Assembly (NCBI GenBank): GCA_024405255.1
Contig: JAKSOY010000261.1
Span: forward strand, 1-5,722
Source: Kiritimatiellia bacterium
Lineage (GTDB): Bacteria > Verrucomicrobiota > Kiritimatiellia > RFP12 > UBA1067
Reading direction: 5' to 3'
Length of the DNA stretch: 5,722 nucleotides
Position numbers and translations under genes: made by a program. The notes beneath the pieces are model-generated. The model ran no database searches. It was not told the DNA's origin and saw only the letters and a list, made by a program, of their open reading frames with translations. Positions 5,101-5,722 of this stretch are shown here, piece after piece (within the stretch, counting starts at the first letter, position 1; every line of letters begins with the position of its first letter).

Positions 5101-5722
5101 TGGGCTGGGTCACCTCCGTGCGGGTGTAGATCTCCTTGCCGACAATGATTCCCCGGCGTGAATCGCGCATGGCGTCGTGCGCCGTCGCCCACTTGGAATT
5201 CTTCGCGCAGCCGAGCATCGTGCCGCCATTGCTGTTGTTGGTGCCTTCGATGTGCAACACCGCAAGGCGCTGGTTGGCGCTCGCCGACGACCCGCCATAC
5301 GAGCCGAACGGAATCATGCCCGAGTACCAGACGAAATGGGCGTAGAAGTCGTCGAGGTCGCGTCCGATGTAGCCGGTGTTGATCCATTCCTTGCCCGTGG
5401 ACTCGATCCATTCGACGCGCTGGTCGTAGGGACGGCTCTCCTTCTCGACCAGGAAGAACCGCAGCGACTTCAGGCTGTAGCTCCACCCTTCCGGCGCGAC
5501 GAAGTGCCAGGTGTTGGACGAGGAATTCGCCACACCCAGCAGCCGCTGGTTGGCCCAGACCGCACGATCGGTTCCCGCGTCCTCCGCCCCCCAGGCGGCG
5601 TAGAGATACTTCTCGCCCGTCACCTCCAGGGCGAGGTCAAACGCCGTGTCGAGCCCATGCTCGTCCTGTACCGGCGTCACCGCGATCGAATCGCCCAACG
5701 CGATCGCCGTCACCCCGGCCAT
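1151..5722 (-). CDS. Giant modular extracellular protein with three LamG/ConA-like jelly-roll repeats (5'-truncated)
   Basis: The reading frame is open from the right edge to a TAG at 1151-1153, giving 1523 visible residues. An ATG falls exactly on the edge, but the protein there begins directly in a beta-rich module with no signal peptide, so the true start is probably further upstream. Domains in order: module 1 (residues about 5-97), jelly roll 1 (101-318), Ala-rich linker (321-347), module 2 (347-430), jelly roll 2 (436-633), Fn3-like (660-749), module 3 (751-840), jelly roll 3 (847-1039), module 4 (1066-1148), and a Trp/Gly-rich beta-helix-like C-terminal region (1176-1523). The jelly rolls carry the ESTG..W(I)(N/D)T opening and GAF(V/I)AGP closing motifs that I associate with large surface proteins of Verrucomicrobiota/Lentisphaerota-type and gut bacteria. 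The composition is rich in Thr, Ser, Asn, Gly and aromatics, and Cys is frequent, as expected for a secreted protein. No catalytic motif, transmembrane helix or sorting signal is visible. A role in carbohydrate or surface binding is inference from fold type only. It lies first of two genes in a tight minus-strand unit. Confidence 0.93.
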   Translation of the reverse strand: MAGVTAIALGDSIAVTPVQDEHGLDTAFDLALEVTGEKYLYAAWGAEDAGTDRAVWANQRLLGVANSSSNTWHFVAPEGWSYSLKSLRFFLVEKESRPYDQRVEWIESTGKEWINTGYIGRDLDDFYAHFVWYSGMIPFGSYGGSSASANQRLAVLHIEGTNNSNGGTMLGCAKNSKWATAHDAMRDSRRGIIVGKEIYTRTEVTQPKQTVYASSTGFEDMGKTSIIEATSPVANTTAPIYIFCRNCGNTEMDVTKTATKVDNKSVVRLYSFRATHNGVDVLDFVPCVKNGKAMLWDRVNNRLHGNVSGAGALVAGPVVEDIAAGATTCASAAVAAAVPAAGAVVAGTRTVSVAFERGSGVFEAAVSRSVHVTNVLYAAWGSVPGGETPESWEHVERVALVLPETERLAVKVPGWGEEVFALRLFLRAWTPYPFDTELRWIESTGNEWINTGWVGAFGDAYDIKWREEGGGNFFVCGAYTGSTAKRFTVAQSWINTGKYGGSLQCGYDGYLSGSYFMQRGVDFVTHTEYSPGFQAMKGSVDGAPQFLFASSTATAAPTCTSPLYLFARNCSSTSVDHKMTGRIYYCTITHDGETVRDFRPVLKDGEAGMYDFANDNFHANISGTGAFVAGPAVPESNGRPGTVVSCSDIFMCAIPTGTTVVKGVYATTADFTFSLGSAGAANSARIYCEYGTSPDALDSSVLVKAAMTPGESDSFTLSGLSANTTYCWRIVAETDVAHEVGTGMFTTQGAYRTVSLGEVLTGQHGETYGCHLEFGPAVQGETCRLVLAYGATAGGVDLASWEGCIAAGTVTPDTTSMDYAFPSGIIDGAYHYRFYLIADGTELPGVAELEYLESTGREWIDTEWIGGYDDDYDLSFRSLNSTTKWFMLGAYGRTVNDRYTVMQADGKYESAINGQFVATSLAVTNNVDIHFTSSLHQGALRVSAGQVGKTMVTATSTYAVASTCTNVTQYLFCRNCGNTSVDNVSAARLYSCAIDHNGTRVRDFVPCVKDGVAGLYDRVRGRFHGNISGEGAFIAGPVVGGGAAAIYSYTVPTNGVGFTGILKSEVVRTITMSSAGNRYALSGSIDCLGIGTTYPFFEYWMEGDSVTNVVAFAGVTADDGLVDREYSAVVEIADWNRTVNFRFAVSNVCALADGGFIGWRDASQISRVEVKDTATYVWQDVNGDWNGDWTNTLHWACSNGANGVGYPTANATAVVSNCTAVITMPDGIVQVTNMFFNAKDTDVTFYNAANAATLKPYSTYYPGDTTGTPWNTRVVFDGVTHAKRSPTTALSIGSGETFVLRGGATINSTVLDMINTENKGYTGRVEIGAGSRWPTTDQISTLRLGGDGVIRVDGELNVKEFKIGQYGYWGGGTLEMGGEAPVVHIGKLLRCWNGKEYTVASHVAFDIPANGWLSAPLLGGTSADPLAGGTESANVAAKLRIEVRADSALIAARNGYRDEMRVPLISWPTGITVNRITLDPGNESRVRFAWTYGNSDSETSDGNPPTGLVAYVHGNGGTAIFLR
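2279..2527 (-). repeat. Diverged beta-sandwich-like module 4, residues 1066-1148
   Basis: The segment starts VVRTITMSSAG, like the RTVS starts of modules 2 and 3, and ends in a strand reading VNFRFAVSN (1139-1147). It contains GTTYPFFEYWMEGDS (1091-1105) at the place of LYAAWG. Unlike the other three it is not followed by a jelly roll but by the Trp-rich start of the C-terminal region. Homology to modules 1-3 is likely but weaker. Confidence 0.4.
2606..3184 (-). repeat. Jelly-roll (LamG/ConA-like) repeat 3, residues 847-1039
   Basis: This is the third copy, opening with LEYLESTGREWIDTEWIG and closing with GAFIAGPVV. It has the fullest set of shared cysteines: C964 (STCTN), C973 and C976 (FCRNCGNT), C992 (YSCAI) and C1007 (DFVPCVKDG). 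It is followed by a short Gly/Ala stretch and then the VP.(N)G linker that precedes module 4. Of the three copies it is the best reference for aligning the others. Confidence 0.8.
3203..3472 (-). repeat. Beta-sandwich-like module 3, residues 751-840
   Basis: This copy begins YRTVSLGEVLTG, has LVLAYGATAGGVDLASWEG (785-803) where the other copies have LYAAWG, and ends with a typical final strand, YHYRFYLIADG (830-840). It runs straight into jelly roll 3 with no low-complexity linker. The YHYRFYLI end resembles the last strands of Fn3-like domains, which supports a shared beta-sandwich fold for these modules. Confidence 0.55.
3476..3745 (-). other. Fibronectin type III-like domain, residues 660-749
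   Basis: The segment has the usual Fn3-like signature of bacterial secreted proteins: an early strand ADFTFSLGS (669-677), IYCEYGTSPDAL (686-697), a SGLSANTTYCWRIVAETD strand pair (718-735) where the family has L.P.T.Y..R, and a final GMFTT strand (743-747). It is present only once, between jelly roll 2 and module 3, where the other two jelly rolls are followed directly by a module. It therefore breaks the regular two-part repeat. Fn3 domains usually act as spacers in extracellular enzymes and adhesins. Confidence 0.65.
3824..4417 (-). repeat. Jelly-roll (LamG/ConA-like) repeat 2, residues 436-633
   Basis: This is the second copy, opening with LRWIESTGNEWINTGWVG and closing with GAFVAGPAV. 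The central motif reads LYLFARNCSST (563-573), so the first Cys of the CRNC motif is Ala here, and the VPC motif is replaced by DFRPVLKDG (597-605). It does carry C559 (PTCTS) and C586 (YYCTI), which repeat 1 lacks. Its first 13 codons are almost identical in DNA to repeat 1, although the rest is strongly diverged. Confidence 0.8.
4433..4684 (-). repeat. Beta-sandwich-like module 2 (LYAAWG type), residues 347-430
   Basis: This copy starts with GTRTVSVAFERG, carries VLYAAWGSVPGGETPESW (375-392) and ends ALRLFLRAW (421-429), immediately before the WIESTG start of jelly roll 2. The match to module 1 at LYAAWG followed by an acidic/Gly loop and a Trp is the main evidence that these are homologous. 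Confidence 0.55.
4769..5422 (-). repeat. Jelly-roll (LamG/ConA-like) repeat 1, residues 101-318
   Basis: This is the first and longest copy of the repeat. It opens with VEWIESTGKEWINTGYIG and closes with GALVAGPVV. Internal landmarks shared with the other copies are IYIFCRNCGNT (240-250), a RLYSF..THNG strand pair (268-278) and DFVPCVKNG (283-291). Cysteines are C172, C244, C247 and C287. It lacks the two Cys that repeats 2 and 3 have at the TCT and (Y/S)C.I positions. Assignment to the laminin-G/concanavalin-like superfamily is from motif style and beta-strand pattern, not from a profile search. Confidence 0.8.
5432..5710 (-). repeat. Beta-sandwich-like module 1 (LYAAWG type), residues 5-97
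   Basis: A segment of about 90 residues lies directly before jelly roll 1. It has the sequence LYAAWGAEDAG (40-50) in its middle and ends in a strand, LRFFLVEK (87-94). The same arrangement recurs before jelly rolls 2 and 3, so it is a module of its own. Its beginning aligns with the RTVS start of the other copies, which suggests this module is nearly complete even though the gene is cut by the window edge. I cannot name a family. It is Fn3-like in strand pattern and position. Confidence 0.55.

Noticed and set aside
3509..5161. Plus-strand open frame of 550 codons opposite the giant gene
   Set aside because: Same reason: in-register antisense shadow, Arg/His-rich, no recognisable motif, whereas the minus-strand reading has clear repeated domains.
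2606..5422. Repeats as a CRISPR array or mobile-element repeats
   Set aside because: The repeats are long, in-frame protein domains with diverged DNA; there are no short direct repeats with unique spacers and no inverted repeats or transposase.
5720..5722. ATG at the right edge as the true start of the giant protein
   Set aside because: It falls exactly on the window boundary, no signal peptide follows, and the upstream sequence needed to see a ribosome binding site is absent. An internal Met is more likely.

Overview
The window is a GC-rich stretch (well above 60% GC in the coding parts) from what is most likely a Verrucomicrobiota / Kiritimatiellota / Lentisphaerota-type bacterium. That guess rests on protein style: a giant secreted-type protein built from jelly-roll domains opening with (W/Y)(I/L)ESTG..W(I)(N/D)T and closing with a GAF(V/I)AGP motif, ending in a beta-rich 'W..NGDW...W' region. 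It is followed by a Tat-exported metallophosphoesterase. No marker gene fixes the taxonomy.

Both clear genes read on the minus strand, so transcription runs from the right edge to the left. From 5722 down to 1151 lies the 3' part (1523 codons visible, 5' end off the window) of a modular surface or extracellular protein. Its visible order is: module 1, jelly roll 1, Ala-rich linker, module 2, jelly roll 2, Fn3-like domain, module 3, jelly roll 3, module 4, and a C-terminal beta-helix-like passenger region. No enzyme active site, transmembrane anchor or sorting motif is seen in it. Eleven bases after its stop, with a perfect Shine-Dalgarno overlapping that stop, begins a 278-residue calcineurin-like phosphoesterase with a twin-arginine signal and all expected metal-ligand motifs (1139 to 303). 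The two are almost certainly co-transcribed, and both products should act outside the cytoplasm. What links a binding/adhesion-type protein to a periplasmic phosphoesterase is not shown by the sequence.

The left 300 bases are different. GC falls to about 49% between 121 and 300, no gene is convincing, and several mutually exclusive frames are open on both strands. A small minus-strand frame (342 to 118) is the most protein-like and may be a short gene or the remnant of one.

The most interesting signal is inside the giant protein. Its three jelly-roll repeats gain and lose cysteines in correlated pairs, which predicts two separate disulphides per domain. The first two repeats also share a nearly identical 40-bp DNA block at their start despite strong divergence elsewhere. 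I do not see evidence for a mobile element, CRISPR array, RNA gene or defence system.
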